Positions 27,449 to 36,064 of a stretch of DNA of 64,000 nucleotides are shown here, in pieces. Each line of letters opens with the position of its first letter. The stretch's first letter is position 1. The DNA comes from Campylobacter sp. 2014D-0216 (GTDB lineage Bacteria; Campylobacterota; Campylobacteria; Campylobacterales; Campylobacteraceae), in NCBI RefSeq assembly GCF_014931215.1, contig NZ_CP063089.1, forward strand, positions 1,426,001 through 1,490,000, read 5' to 3'. The notes beneath the pieces were generated by a model. That model saw nothing but the letters and a program-made list of their open reading frames with translations, was not told where the DNA came from and did not search any database. The position numbers were made by a program, and so were the translations under genes.

Positions 27449-27991
27449 ATGAACGTTCAACACATTCGAGAGCAAATGATTTTCTATACCACTCATTTGC
27501 ACTTGATTGATTTTTTACTAATGGTTTTAGTTATATTTTTTTTCATTATCACTCTATTTATTGCTTTAATCATTAGAAATAAACCTGCTTTTGCTTTTAC
27601 GGTAATTTTTTTAGGTTTTTTGTGCTCTAGCGCTATTGCATATTTAGGATATTTTTTAATCGACACCAAAGTAAGATCTAGAATCACTCATTTAGACAAT
27701 GCACAATTTTTTGTGTATGATAATTCTTTAAGTGTAGATTATAGTTTAACCAACACTTCTAAAAATAATTTTAATTATTGTAAGTTAAAAGTAGAGGTAT
27801 TTAAAAAAATTGATGATAATCATTCAAATTCTATAGAAAAAATTATACACACCATCAAACCACTAAGAAGTAAATCTAGCATCATAGAAAAAACAATAAA
27901 ACCAGAACAAACTATTAACTTAAAAACTAAATTTTCCGATTTTAATGAAGGTCAAGATTTTGACATTCAACTTCATTCAAAGTGCTTTTAA
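27449..27991 (+). CDS. DUF2393-like membrane protein, first copy
   Basis: Protein of 180 residues with two membrane helices near the N-terminus (about 20-45 and 52-73), then a domain of roughly 100 residues with strand-like segments (NAQFFVYDNSLSVDYSLTNTS, NYCKLKVEVF). I read it as DUF2393, a Campylobacterota family of unknown function. The ATG at 27449 is preferred over the GTG two codons earlier because of spacing to AAAAGAG. It is fused by a 1-nt stop/start overlap to a paralogue, so the two probably act together. Confidence 0.75.
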   Translation: MNVQHIREQMIFYTTHLHLIDFLLMVLVIFFFIITLFIALIIRNKPAFAFTVIFLGFLCSSAIAYLGYFLIDTKVRSRITHLDNAQFFVYDNSLSVDYSLTNTSKNNFNYCKLKVEVFKKIDDNHSNSIEKIIHTIKPLRSKSSIIEKTIKPEQTINLKTKFSDFNEGQDFDIQLHSKCF

Positions 27992-28521
27992 TGGGATATT
28001 TTACTATTTTTCATATTCTGGTTATTTTCATGATGTTAGCTTCCACTGCTTTAGTTTGGATCTTACTTTACATTAAAGTGCAAAACAAAAAACATATGAT
28101 TATTTTTTGTGTAATTAGTTTTGTTTTGGCTTTGATTTTAACAATTTCTTTATCATTAACTATAGACCAATACACCAAAAAAGCGAGCTTAAGCAACTTT
28201 TCAACCTATAGACGCTTAGCATCTGAAAGTATTATTGTCAAAGGTAGGGTAACCAACGACACCAACTTTAAAATTTCAGAATGCTTTTTAGAGCTTAGAA
28301 TTATTGATGATTATAGAAAAAAAGAGGTTGGCGGAGAAATTTTTAATCAGCAAAATTTTGACAGTATCAAAAAAGCCAACCAAGAACAAAGAGATGTATC
28401 TTACAATATAAACATTGTTAAGTATCTTCCAGGCAATACATACAAAGACTTTTCATTTGAAGTGGCATTGCCACCCCAATTTCAAAGCTATAAAGTATTT
28501 AAACAGCTAAAATGTCGATAA
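27991..28521 (+). CDS. DUF2393-like membrane protein, second copy
   Basis: Protein of 176 residues with the same layout as its neighbour: two N-terminal membrane helices (about 5-28 and 35-57), then an outer domain with SIIVKGRVTNDTNFKISECFLELRII, analogous to the strand-rich region of the first copy. A stop/start overlap (TAATG) couples it to the first copy. Sequence identity between the two is low, so this is an old duplication. It converges on purF with 3 nt between. Function unknown. Confidence 0.75.
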   Translation: MGYFTIFHILVIFMMLASTALVWILLYIKVQNKKHMIIFCVISFVLALILTISLSLTIDQYTKKASLSNFSTYRRLASESIIVKGRVTNDTNFKISECFLELRIIDDYRKKEVGGEIFNQQNFDSIKKANQEQRDVSYNINIVKYLPGNTYKDFSFEVALPPQFQSYKVFKQLKCR

Positions 28522-28543
28522 GGATTATTGAATAAAATAATCC
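28522..28543. terminator. Hairpin at the DUF2393/purF convergence
   Basis: GGATTATT (28522-28529) and AATAATCC (28536-28543) make an 8-bp stem with a 6-nt loop covering the purF stop. No long T-run follows on either strand, so termination is a weak inference. Confidence 0.35.
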
Positions 28544-29865
28544 CCATCAAAACTAATCAATGAATACTTTCTTTCATTACCTATACTTGAAACCAACTCA
28601 TTGATATCTAAGAAAGTTAAACTATCTGCACCTGTATACTCTCTAACTTCTTCAACATTTTTATTAGCAGAGATTAACTCTTCAAATGTTGGAGTGTCAA
28701 TACCATAAATATCAGGAAATTTGATTTCTGGACATGCTATGGCTAGATGAATTTTTCTTGCCCCTGCCTGCCTTAAAAGAGCAATAATTTTTTTAGAAGT
28801 TGTACCTCTTACAACACTATCATCAATCACTACTATATCTTTACCTTCTAAAACTTTTTTCATAGGATTGAGTTTTAATTTAACTTTTAAATTTCTCATT
28901 TCTTGAGTTGGCTCTATAAAGGTTCTTCCTACATAGTGATTTCTAACTATCGCCATTTCAAGCGGGATCTTTAAATACTGTGCAAATCCTATCGCAGCAC
29001 TCACGCCACTATCTGGTACAGGCACTACAAAATCCACTTTCTCTTTAAACTTTTTAGCCAAGGCTTCACCCATTTTTTTACGTACTTCATATACGCTTTT
29101 ACCTTCTATAATACTATCAGGTCTAGCAAAATAAATATACTCAAACGCACAAATTCTCGGATCAACTTGATCAAAAACCTGAATGCTTTCAATCTCATCA
29201 CTACCTTGAGTAAAAATCAACATTTCGCCTGGTTTTACATCACGAATAAATTCAGCTTCTATTAAATCAAAAGCACATGTTTCACTTGCTACGATATACC
29301 CTCCATCTTTTAATCTACCTAAAGACAAAGGTCTAACCCCATAAGGATCTCTTACTACAAAAAGTTGATTTTTACTAGCCAACATAAAGCAATATGCACC
29401 TTTGCTTTGCGCTAAACTTTCTATAAATCTATCTTTTAGAGTTTCTTTTTTACTTTTGGCGATCAAATGTACTACATTTTCTGTATCCATATTAGAATGA
29501 AAAATCGCACCATTATCAATAAGCTCTTTTCTTACCGCTTCTTTATTGATTAAATTTCCATTATGCACCAAAGAAATATCACCCAAAGAACAAGTAGCAG
29601 CAACAGGTTGTGCATCATGCAAAGAAGAATTTCCAGCCGTAGAATAACGATTATGCCCAATAGCAATGCTACCTTTGAGCTCTGCTAAAATTTGCGTGTT
29701 AAAAATTTGCCCAACCTCGCCTTTAGCTTTATGTGTTTGAATATTTAAACCATCACTTACACTAATCCCGCTTGCCTCTTGCCCACGATGTTGCATCGCA
29801 AATAAAGCATAGTAAGCCACCGTACTTGCGTTTTTTGAATTAATTACTCCAACTACTGCACACAT
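28525..29865 (-). CDS. purF: Amidophosphoribosyltransferase
   Basis: First committed step of purine synthesis (PRPP plus glutamine to phosphoribosylamine), 446 residues. The N-terminal nucleophile Cys2 (MCAVVGVI) marks the Ntn glutaminase domain. RHRGQE-like QHRGQEASG, GHNRYSTAG and the PRPP loop VVIDDSVVRGTTS (near 350-362) are intact. The ATG directly follows the dapB stop codon, so dapB-purF is one operon. Confidence 0.96.
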   Translation of the reverse strand: MCAVVGVINSKNASTVAYYALFAMQHRGQEASGISVSDGLNIQTHKAKGEVGQIFNTQILAELKGSIAIGHNRYSTAGNSSLHDAQPVAATCSLGDISLVHNGNLINKEAVRKELIDNGAIFHSNMDTENVVHLIAKSKKETLKDRFIESLAQSKGAYCFMLASKNQLFVVRDPYGVRPLSLGRLKDGGYIVASETCAFDLIEAEFIRDVKPGEMLIFTQGSDEIESIQVFDQVDPRICAFEYIYFARPDSIIEGKSVYEVRKKMGEALAKKFKEKVDFVVPVPDSGVSAAIGFAQYLKIPLEMAIVRNHYVGRTFIEPTQEMRNLKVKLKLNPMKKVLEGKDIVVIDDSVVRGTTSKKIIALLRQAGARKIHLAIACPEIKFPDIYGIDTPTFEELISANKNVEEVREYTGADSLTFLDINELVSSIGNERKYSLISFDGDYFIQ

Positions 29866-30594
29866 TTAAATTCCTAAACAATCATCTATATCATACAAGC
29901 CATTTTCTTGAGAAACTAGCCATTTTGCACATTTTATTGCACCTTTTGCGAAAGTAGCTCGTGATGTTGCGGTATGATTTAATTCTATAAATTCGCCTTC
30001 ATTATAAAAACCAACCCTATGCGAGCCAACTATATCACCACCTCTTAAACTCATTACTGCTATCTCATCTTTACTTCTTTGTCCGATGATTCCATCTCTC
30101 CCACTCACTCTGACCTTTTCTAAGTCTAAATTTCTAGCCTTTGCAACACTTTGTGCTAAAGTCATAGCAGTACCACTAGGAGCGTCTTTTTTCTTATTAT
30201 GATGCATTTCTAGTATTTCTATATCAAAATCCCTTAAGGCTTCGCTTGCCAAATAAGAAAGTTTTTTTAAAATTGCAACACCTAAAGACATGTTGGTAGC
30301 ATAAAGAATAGGCATGGTAATGCTCGCACTTTGCATCAATTCATTTTGTTTAGCATCTAATCCTGTTGTGCCTATTACCAAAGGCTTGGGATTGCTTCTT
30401 GCATATAAAAGCAAATCCTCACAACCTTTTGGGGTAGAAAAGTCAATTATCACATCACATTTTGCGAAAAAATCCTCATAACTTGAGCCTTGATCAAACA
30501 AGGCACTTGACTTTGCAAACTCATCGCCTTCTAAACAAAACCTTATTTGTGTACCCATACGCCCACTACTTCCATGAATTCCGATATTTATCAT
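29866..30594 (-). CDS. dapB: 4-hydroxy-tetrahydrodipicolinate reductase
   Basis: NAD(P)H-dependent step of lysine and diaminopimelate synthesis. It has the nucleotide-binding [10 protein letters not shown] (residues 5-14) and the catalytic [14 protein letters not shown] segment (His and Lys near 150-160). At 242 residues it is at the short end for the family but complete. TACAAT at 30624-30629 (minus) is a likely -10 for dapB-purF. Confidence 0.95.
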   Translation of the reverse strand: MINIGIHGSSGRMGTQIRFCLEGDEFAKSSALFDQGSSYEDFFAKCDVIIDFSTPKGCEDLLLYARSNPKPLVIGTTGLDAKQNELMQSASITMPILYATNMSLGVAILKKLSYLASEALRDFDIEILEMHHNKKKDAPSGTAMTLAQSVAKARNLDLEKVRVSGRDGIIGQRSKDEIAVMSLRGGDIVGSHRVGFYNEGEFIELNHTATSRATFAKGAIKCAKWLVSQENGLYDIDDCLGI

Positions 30595-30623
30595 TTAAAA
30601 TCTACCTTTTTAGAATTTGGAAA

Positions 30624-30629
30624 ATTGTA
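30624..30629 (-). promoter_or_regulatory. -10 box of dapB-purF
   Basis: TACAAT, read on the minus strand, 30 nt before the dapB ATG and followed by an AAAGGTAG ribosome-binding site. Confidence 0.45.
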
Positions 30630-30664
30630 GCGTTTATTTATTTAAAAGCAAATAACACTTTTGA

Positions 30665-30961
30665 TTAATCATCCCATTTTTGACCTAGAAAATTTCCATT
30701 CCTATCAAAAAACATTTCCATATTATTACTAAGTTTGATTTCATATCCAAAATCTTCCCAATCTACATCAACGATAAACGCACCTGGAAAAGAACTTTGA
30801 ATTTTATCCATGATAGGTTTAGATAGACCATAATAATTTTGCGCATAAGGATATGCTTGTTGCATAGGCTCTTGATAATATTGCGCGTTAGGTTGATTTT
30901 GCATTGTATTTGCACTTAAGAAAGTAGCCAAAGTAGCACTTATGATTAATATTTTTTTCAT
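30665..30961 (-). CDS. Small exported PepSY-like protein, probable DccR target (Cj0200c-like)
   Basis: Secreted protein of 98 residues with a signal peptide (cleavage after FLSA, about residue 17), a Gln/Tyr/Pro-rich linker, and one PepSY-like unit at about 45-98 (PIMDKIQSSFPGAFIVDVDWE, then YEIKLSNNMEMFFDRNGNFLG). Function is unknown; related domains bind or inhibit periplasmic partners. The position next to dapB-purF and the TTCAC-N6-TTCAC promoter match C. jejuni Cj0200c, a gene reported to be under DccRS control (from memory). The ribosome-binding site lies in a perfect inverted repeat. Confidence 0.8.
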   Translation of the reverse strand: MKKILIISATLATFLSANTMQNQPNAQYYQEPMQQAYPYAQNYYGLSKPIMDKIQSSFPGAFIVDVDWEDFGYEIKLSNNMEMFFDRNGNFLGQKWDD

Positions 30962-30964
30962 TTT

Positions 30965-30996
30965 AGATTCTCCTTATATTTTTTGTAGGAGAATCT
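30965..30996 (-). promoter_or_regulatory. Perfect 10-bp inverted repeat covering the PepSY gene ribosome-binding site
   Basis: AGATTCTCCT (30996-30987 on the minus strand) pairs with AGGAGAATCT (30974-30965), loop 12 nt. The second arm contains the AGGAG ribosome-binding site, 3 nt from the ATG. The first arm overlaps the proposed -10 and start point of the DccR promoter, so only longer RNAs reading through from trxB would fold it. Confidence 0.65.
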
Positions 30997-31024
30997 TAGT
31001 TAGTTTATGTGAAATTTATGTGAA
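30993..31024 (-). promoter_or_regulatory. DccR-box promoter
   Basis: On the minus strand TTCACA (31024-31019) and TTCACA (31013-31008) form TTCAC-N6-TTCAC, an 11-nt direct repeat beginning 2 nt after the trxB stop. This equals the published DccR consensus (WTTCAC-N6-TTCACW, from memory) apart from the first W. TAAGAT at 30998-30993 is the likely -10, placing the repeat across the -35 region. Confidence 0.75.
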
Positions 31025-31026
31025 GA

Positions 31027-31965
31027 CTAATGTAAACTTTCAATATAAGCTAAAGCACTGAGTGCTGCAACTGCACCATCACCTGCGGCGCATATTACTT
31101 GCTTAGGAGCATCTTTTCTCAAATCTCCTGCTGCGAACAATCCTGCAATATTAGTTTGCATTTTAAGATCCACATTTACTTGTCCACCTTCTTCCATTGT
31201 ACATAAAAATTCACCATTATCTTGCTTTAAAATTTCATTTCTTACATTTAAACCCACAAAGGTGAAAATTCCAGGCACATCAAGTTCTCTTTTGCTGCCA
31301 TCTTTCATTCCTATTTTGATCTTATTAACACCCATATTATCACCACAAACTTCATCTACTACTGCATTAGTGATTAATTCGATCTTATCGTTGTTTTTAA
31401 CTTTTTCCACGGTAGAAGGAGCAGCTCTAAATTCATCTCTTCTGTGTATTAAATACACTTTTGAGCATATATTTGCTAAATACAACGCCTCTTCTAAAGC
31501 AGTATCTCCACCACCTAAAACAGCAACTTCTTTATTTTTATAAAAAAAGCCATCGCATGTTGCACAAGTACTTACACCTTTTCCAAAAAATTCATCTTCG
31601 CCTTTAAAACCCGCACGACGCGGTGTAGAACCTGTACACACAATCACAGCTTTTGCCTGCTCGCTTTTTCCACCTTCTAACTTTATAGTAAAACTGCCAT
31701 CATCATTTCTACTAACTTGCTCAACTCCCACCATTTCATGTTTCAAGCCAAAACGCATACATTGTTCATTCCATGGAGCCATAAAAGAAATTCCATCTAA
31801 AACCTGTGCAACACCGGGATAATTTTCGATTTCAGAGCTAGAAGTAATTTGCCCCCCGGGCATACCTTTTTCAAACATAACAACGTTTTTTAATCCACCT
31901 CTAGTAGCGTACAAACCAGCACTTAAGCCCGCAGGACCACCACCTATAATAGCTAAGTCTAACAT
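31027..31965 (-). CDS. trxB: Thioredoxin reductase
   Basis: NADPH-dependent flavoprotein of 312 residues that reduces thioredoxin. It has FAD-binding [10 protein letters not shown] (8-17), redox-active CATC (Cys134, Cys137), NADPH-binding [12 protein letters not shown] and C-terminal [27 protein letters not shown] precedes the ATG. It follows trxA, separated by a terminator and its own promoter. A run of six G residues at codons 36-38 is conserved coding sequence rather than a phase-variable tract. Confidence 0.96.
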   Translation of the reverse strand: MLDLAIIGGGPAGLSAGLYATRGGLKNVVMFEKGMPGGQITSSSEIENYPGVAQVLDGISFMAPWNEQCMRFGLKHEMVGVEQVSRNDDGSFTIKLEGGKSEQAKAVIVCTGSTPRRAGFKGEDEFFGKGVSTCATCDGFFYKNKEVAVLGGGDTALEEALYLANICSKVYLIHRRDEFRAAPSTVEKVKNNDKIELITNAVVDEVCGDNMGVNKIKIGMKDGSKRELDVPGIFTFVGLNVRNEILKQDNGEFLCTMEEGGQVNVDLKMQTNIAGLFAAGDLRKDAPKQVICAAGDGAVAALSALAYIESLH

Positions 31966-31996
31966 ATTATCTTCCTTATAATTTGTATTTATAAGT

Positions 31997-32002
31997 ATTA
32001 TA
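31997..32002 (-). promoter_or_regulatory. -10 box of trxB
   Basis: TATAAT (in TTTGTATAATAC) on the minus strand, 31 nt before the trxB ATG and downstream of the trxA terminator. Confidence 0.65.
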
Positions 32003-32060
32003 CAAATTTTTCTTTAATTATAAATAATAAAAATTATTAAATAGTAAAAAATGTGAGAAA

Positions 32061-32079
32061 AAGCCACAAAAAGTGGCTT
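32061..32079 (-). terminator. Rho-independent terminator of trxA
   Basis: AAGCCAC and GTGGCTT form a 7-bp stem with a 5-nt loop, followed on the minus strand by a T-rich stretch (TTTTTCTCACATTTTTT). It is the clearest intrinsic terminator in the window, 5 nt past the trxA stop. Confidence 0.85.
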
Positions 32080-32083
32080 GAGA

Positions 32084-32398
32084 TTATAAAAGTGAGTTTA
32101 GTTTATCTGCTAATGCTTGTTTTGATTGAGCGCCCACTAGCTGATCTACCACTTCGCCATCTTTAAAGAAAATAATAGTCGGGATAGATCTTACACCAAA
32201 TTGAGCAGCCAAATCACCTTGCTCATCTGTATTAACTTTACAAATTTTAGCTTTACCATCAAAATCATTTGCAAGTTCATCAATAACTGGAGCTAGCATT
32301 CTACAAGGTCCACACCATGGAGCCCAAAAGTCTACTAACGCAACACCTTCTTTTGCTTGTGCAAAATTTTCTGCTGTTAAATCAATATATTTTCCCAT
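32084..32398 (-). CDS. trxA: Thioredoxin
   Basis: Cytoplasmic disulphide reductase of 104 residues with the WCGPC active site (Cys29, Cys32), FWAPW before it and the conserved cis-Pro in RSIPTII. It recycles Bcp and ribonucleotide reductase. An AAAGGAG ribosome-binding site precedes the ATG. It lies 50 nt after yraN and 118 nt before trxB. Confidence 0.97.
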   Translation of the reverse strand: MGKYIDLTAENFAQAKEGVALVDFWAPWCGPCRMLAPVIDELANDFDGKAKICKVNTDEQGDLAAQFGVRSIPTIIFFKDGEVVDQLVGAQSKQALADKLNSLL

Positions 32399-32448
32399 TT
32401 TTTCTCCTTTATTTTTTTAAATTCTATTGAATTAGAATAAATATTCTC

Positions 32449-32787
32449 TTAATAGCTAATGTTCTCTAGTAGTTTTATATCATCTTTGTATACACAAAGT
32501 AAATCTAATTGAAAATTTTCTTCTCCTTTGTGTTTCATAAAGTAATATTGTATTGTTTTTACAAGTTTATGATATTTTTTCACATCTAGTCGATATGCCA
32601 CTTCATAATTACCTTGTGTGCTTTTTACTTCGATAAAATGTAAAATTTCATCTTTTTTAGCAATGATATCAACTTCTCCAAATTTAGAATGAAAATTTCT
32701 TTGAAGAATTTCAAAACCATGTTTTTTTAAATATTCACAAGCTAAATCTTCACCTTTTTTCCCAAAAAGATAGTGCAATAAAGCCAT
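32449..32787 (-). CDS. YraN/UPF0102 family nuclease-fold protein
   Basis: Protein of 112 residues with the restriction endonuclease-like core of UPF0102: GEDLACEYLKKHGFEILQRNFHSKFGEVDIIAKK, then HFIEVKS, which supplies the Glu-Asp-ExK metal site (Glu around 38, Asp about 40, EVK about 53-55). Role unknown, possibly Holliday-junction or recombination-related. Its start abuts the hom stop codon, so it belongs to the long minus-strand operon. Confidence 0.85.
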   Translation of the reverse strand: MALLHYLFGKKGEDLACEYLKKHGFEILQRNFHSKFGEVDIIAKKDEILHFIEVKSTQGNYEVAYRLDVKKYHKLVKTIQYYFMKHKGEENFQLDLLCVYKDDIKLLENISY

Positions 32788-34041
32788 CTAATCTTCAATT
32801 CTCATCATAAAAACATCGCCTTGGACAAATTCTTGCTCTTGCAATTTTTGAATAAGTACTTGTATATTTTTCTCATAAGTTTGATGAGTGATGAAAAACA
32901 AAGTGCTGTAATCTTGTCTTTCTTTTTTTGGTTTTTGCAAAAAAGTATCGATGGAAATTTGATGCTCACTCATTAATTGTGTGATTTTTGACAAAACCCC
33001 TATTTTATCCAACACTTTTAATCTTAAATAATATCTTGTATAAATTGAATCTTTTTCTAAAAGTTCATAAGAAGTATCGTTTAAATATCCAAAAATGGCA
33101 CTATTTTTTTCTTTTCTTGCAATGTCAATTAAATCTGCTATAACCGCACTTGCAGTTGCTTTGCCACCAGCACCTGGGCCATAATACAAACTTTCACCTA
33201 AAATATCCCCATAAACGCTAATAGCATTCATCACACCATCAACTTTAGCTAACATTCTATCTTTGCTTAACATAGCAGGATGAGCTCTTAGCTCTATTTT
33301 TCCCTCTTTAATTTTAGCAATACCCAAATGTTTTATGGTATATTCAAATTCTTTTGCAAAATAAATATCCTCATCACCAACCTTGCTAATACCTTCGATC
33401 AAAATATCTTCAGGTTTTACTCTTAAGCCATAAGCGATATTAGCCAAAATCAAAAGTTTATGCGCTGCATCAAAACCTTCGATATCAAAAGTTGGATCCG
33501 CTTCAGCATATCCTAATTCTTGAGCTTTTTTCAAAACCTCATCAAATTGGGCATCATTTTCAGCCATTTTACTTAAAATGTAATTGCTAGTCCCATTTAA
33601 AATACCCTGAATTGAAACGATATTATTAGCGCTTAAACCCTCTTTTAAAATTTTAATGATAGGAATTCCGCCTGCCACACTAGCTTCATAACCAAAAGCT
33701 GTGTTTTGTGCTAATTTCTCAAGCTCATAGCGATGATAAGCAAGCAAAGCTTTATTGGCAGTCACAACCGCTTTTTTTCTCTGTAAAATCTTTGAAATTA
33801 ATTCAAAAGGTAGCTCTATACCACCCATTAATTCTACAAAAACATCAATATCATCACGATTTAAAATTTCATCAATATCATTTACCACAGGAATTAAGGC
33901 ATTTGGTTTTGCACTTCTTGCTAAAGCGACCACCGGAATAATTTTCTCATCACATCTTGCTTTGATTAATTCTTGATTTTTTAATAATGTTTCAACAACA
34001 GCACTTCCAACTGTCCCATAGCCTAAAATTGCGATTTTCAT
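32788..34041 (-). CDS. hom: Homoserine dehydrogenase
   Basis: Reduces aspartate semialdehyde to homoserine for Met and Thr synthesis. The 417-residue protein has GYGTVGSAVVETL (7-19, NAD(P) loop), VTANKALLA (catalytic Lys), ILNGTSNYIL, and the AEADPTFDIEGFDAAHKLLILA signature, followed by a C-terminal ACT domain (RLKVLDKIGVLSKIT, about 345-415) for feedback control. It lies one base after the aminotransferase gene. Confidence 0.95.
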   Translation of the reverse strand: MKIAILGYGTVGSAVVETLLKNQELIKARCDEKIIPVVALARSAKPNALIPVVNDIDEILNRDDIDVFVELMGGIELPFELISKILQRKKAVVTANKALLAYHRYELEKLAQNTAFGYEASVAGGIPIIKILKEGLSANNIVSIQGILNGTSNYILSKMAENDAQFDEVLKKAQELGYAEADPTFDIEGFDAAHKLLILANIAYGLRVKPEDILIEGISKVGDEDIYFAKEFEYTIKHLGIAKIKEGKIELRAHPAMLSKDRMLAKVDGVMNAISVYGDILGESLYYGPGAGGKATASAVIADLIDIARKEKNSAIFGYLNDTSYELLEKDSIYTRYYLRLKVLDKIGVLSKITQLMSEHQISIDTFLQKPKKERQDYSTLFFITHQTYEKNIQVLIQKLQEQEFVQGDVFMMRIED

Positions 34042-34042
34042 T

Positions 34043-35245
34043 TTATTCTCTTAAATATTTTTTGATATTTCTAGCAGCCTGACGAATGCGATTTTCATTT
34101 TCTATTAAAGCGATTCTAACATACTCATTACCTGCCTCACCAAAACCTACTCCCGGACTTACTGCAACATTTGCCTTTTGTAAAAGTTGTTTAGAAAATT
34201 CCATACTACCAAGATGAGCTTTGCTTTGCGGAAGTTTTGCCCATACAAACATACTTGCATTTGGTCTTTTTAATTCCCAACCTGCTTGATAAAATGATTC
34301 TAGCAATACTTCCAACCTTTTTGCATAAGTTGCTTTGATCTCTTCAACACAAGTTTGATCTCCATCTAAAGCAATAGTTGCGGCAACTTGTATTGGAGTA
34401 TACATACCATAATCAAACCATGATTTAATTTTCTTCAAAGCACTGATTAAGCGTTTGTTTCCCACAACAAAACCTACGCGCCAACCCGCCATATTATAAG
34501 ATTTTGAAAGTGTATAAGTCTCTACTGCTACATCTTTAGCACCTTCAACTTCAAAAATAGAAGGGGTCTTATAAGAACCAAAAGTCAAGTCCGCATAAGC
34601 AATATCAGAAATAATATAAAATCTTTCTTTTTTTGCCATAGCTACTAATCTTTCATAAAAGCTCTTTTCCACAGTAACAGTTGTAGGATTGTGTGGAAAA
34701 TTTACCACCACATATTTTGGACGTGGAATACTCTCATGCAGAGTTTTTTGCAAATTTTCAAAAAAAGTATTTTCATTTAACTCATAATTCTCATTAAAAT
34801 CAAAATTCATTGTCGCTACATTGCCACCTGCAATGATAAAAGCCTGGGTATGAATAGGATAAGCAGGTGTAGGCACAATAGCCACATCGCCCGGATTAAT
34901 CACTGCTCTTGCTAAATTTACAAAGCCTTCTTTAGAACCCATCGTTGCAACCACTTCACTTTCAGGATCTAAATCAACATTGTATTTTCTTTTATACCAG
35001 TTGCAAATCGCGAGTCTTAGTTTATAAATTCCACTCGAAGCAGAATAACCTGAAGTTTTGTCTTTATTTGCACTTTCACAAAGCTTATCTATGATATGCT
35101 GCGGGGTTTTTCCATCAGGATTTCCCATAGAAAAATCTATTATATCCTCCCCTGCTCTTCTTGCCGCCATTTTAATTGCATTAACTTCAGCAAAAACATA
35201 ATTTGGAAGTCTTTCTATGGTATTAAAATGAATTTCATCAAACAT
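34043..35245 (-). CDS. Class I/II aminotransferase (AlaC/LL-diaminopimelate aminotransferase-like)
   Basis: PLP aminotransferase of 400 residues: DFSMGNPDGKTP near the N-terminus, NFPHNPTT, the Tyr/Asp pocket ISDIAYADLTF, and YTLSKSYNMAGWRVGF with the PLP Lys. The family includes AlaC, valine-pyruvate and LL-DAP aminotransferases; the substrate is not resolved by sequence. Adjacency to hom suggests amino acid biosynthesis. By gene order it matches C. jejuni Cj0150c (from memory). Confidence 0.88.
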   Translation of the reverse strand: MFDEIHFNTIERLPNYVFAEVNAIKMAARRAGEDIIDFSMGNPDGKTPQHIIDKLCESANKDKTSGYSASSGIYKLRLAICNWYKRKYNVDLDPESEVVATMGSKEGFVNLARAVINPGDVAIVPTPAYPIHTQAFIIAGGNVATMNFDFNENYELNENTFFENLQKTLHESIPRPKYVVVNFPHNPTTVTVEKSFYERLVAMAKKERFYIISDIAYADLTFGSYKTPSIFEVEGAKDVAVETYTLSKSYNMAGWRVGFVVGNKRLISALKKIKSWFDYGMYTPIQVAATIALDGDQTCVEEIKATYAKRLEVLLESFYQAGWELKRPNASMFVWAKLPQSKAHLGSMEFSKQLLQKANVAVSPGVGFGEAGNEYVRIALIENENRIRQAARNIKKYLRE

Positions 35246-35257
35246 TGTCCGTCCTTT

Positions 35258-36064
35258 TTAGCGTCTTAAGTAAATTTTTAAACCCCTTTTAATATTATCA
35301 AGGCTAAACATATCCCCTATAATAGCATATTTTGCTCCTAATGGGATATTAACATTAATTTCGTTTTGTTTATGTGTATTTTCTACGCCTTGAATAAAAT
35401 TTAAGTTTTTATCTAAAAATTGAATTTTACAAAACCAAGAATCAAGATTATGCGCACTTAATTCCATGCTTTTTGCACCTTGTAAATCAACAATATATTC
35501 TCTCAAAGGTTTACTAAGCTGAATGATGGTATTAAGAGGAATTTGGGTATTGATTTTAGGCTTTGCTTTTGAAAAATCTAGCTCGTATTCATAGTTTAAT
35601 TCAGAAATTTTAAAAATATCCTTAATAAAAACAGAACTTGATAATAAAGCTTTATAAAAAACCCCTGGATCAAGCATATATTGAGAATCTACTGCTAGTT
35701 TATAAGTGATATAATTTTCTCTTAAAGTCAACTCTGTAGGTATAAAATATACATAACCTAGCTCATTTAAAGTGTCGTTGATAGTTTTAAAAAATAAAAC
35801 CGAATCAGCCTGTGCCTTAAAACTAAAGGTGAGAGTTTTTGGCTCATTTAAAATAAAATTAGCCAAAGAATTGGTTTTTAAAATTTGCGATATGGTGTAA
35901 ATATCAACATTGCCATACTCATCTTTATAATCATTTCTTGCAAACAAAAGCTCCAACTGTGCGTTTTTAGAGTCATCATTAACAATATGTCGCGCTACTT
36001 CTAAGGCGCTTAACGCAAAAGCATTAAGCGTTAAAACTATAGAAAATATGAAAATTTTTACCAT
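35258..36064 (-). CDS. Exported protein of unknown function
   Basis: Periplasmic protein of 268 residues with a signal peptide (residues 1-20, cleavage near NAFA/LSA). I do not recognise a domain. The mature part is a mixture of helices and strands with a single Cys (FCKIQF) and no metal-site pattern. It overlaps the RodZ-like gene upstream by 7 nt and precedes the aminotransferase by 12 nt. Translational coupling to the RodZ-like gene hints at an envelope role (inference). Equivalent by order to C. jejuni Cj0151c. Confidence 0.75.
   Translation of the reverse strand: MVKIFIFSIVLTLNAFALSALEVARHIVNDDSKNAQLELLFARNDYKDEYGNVDIYTISQILKTNSLANFILNEPKTLTFSFKAQADSVLFFKTINDTLNELGYVYFIPTELTLRENYITYKLAVDSQYMLDPGVFYKALLSSSVFIKDIFKISELNYEYELDFSKAKPKINTQIPLNTIIQLSKPLREYIVDLQGAKSMELSAHNLDSWFCKIQFLDKNLNFIQGVENTHKQNEINVNIPLGAKYAIIGDMFSLDNIKRGLKIYLRR

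Noticed and set aside
31853-31860. Run of six C (G on the coding strand) in trxB as a possible phase-variable tract
   Set aside because: Contingency tracts in Campylobacter are usually eight or more G; this one encodes the conserved PGGQ of an essential enzyme.
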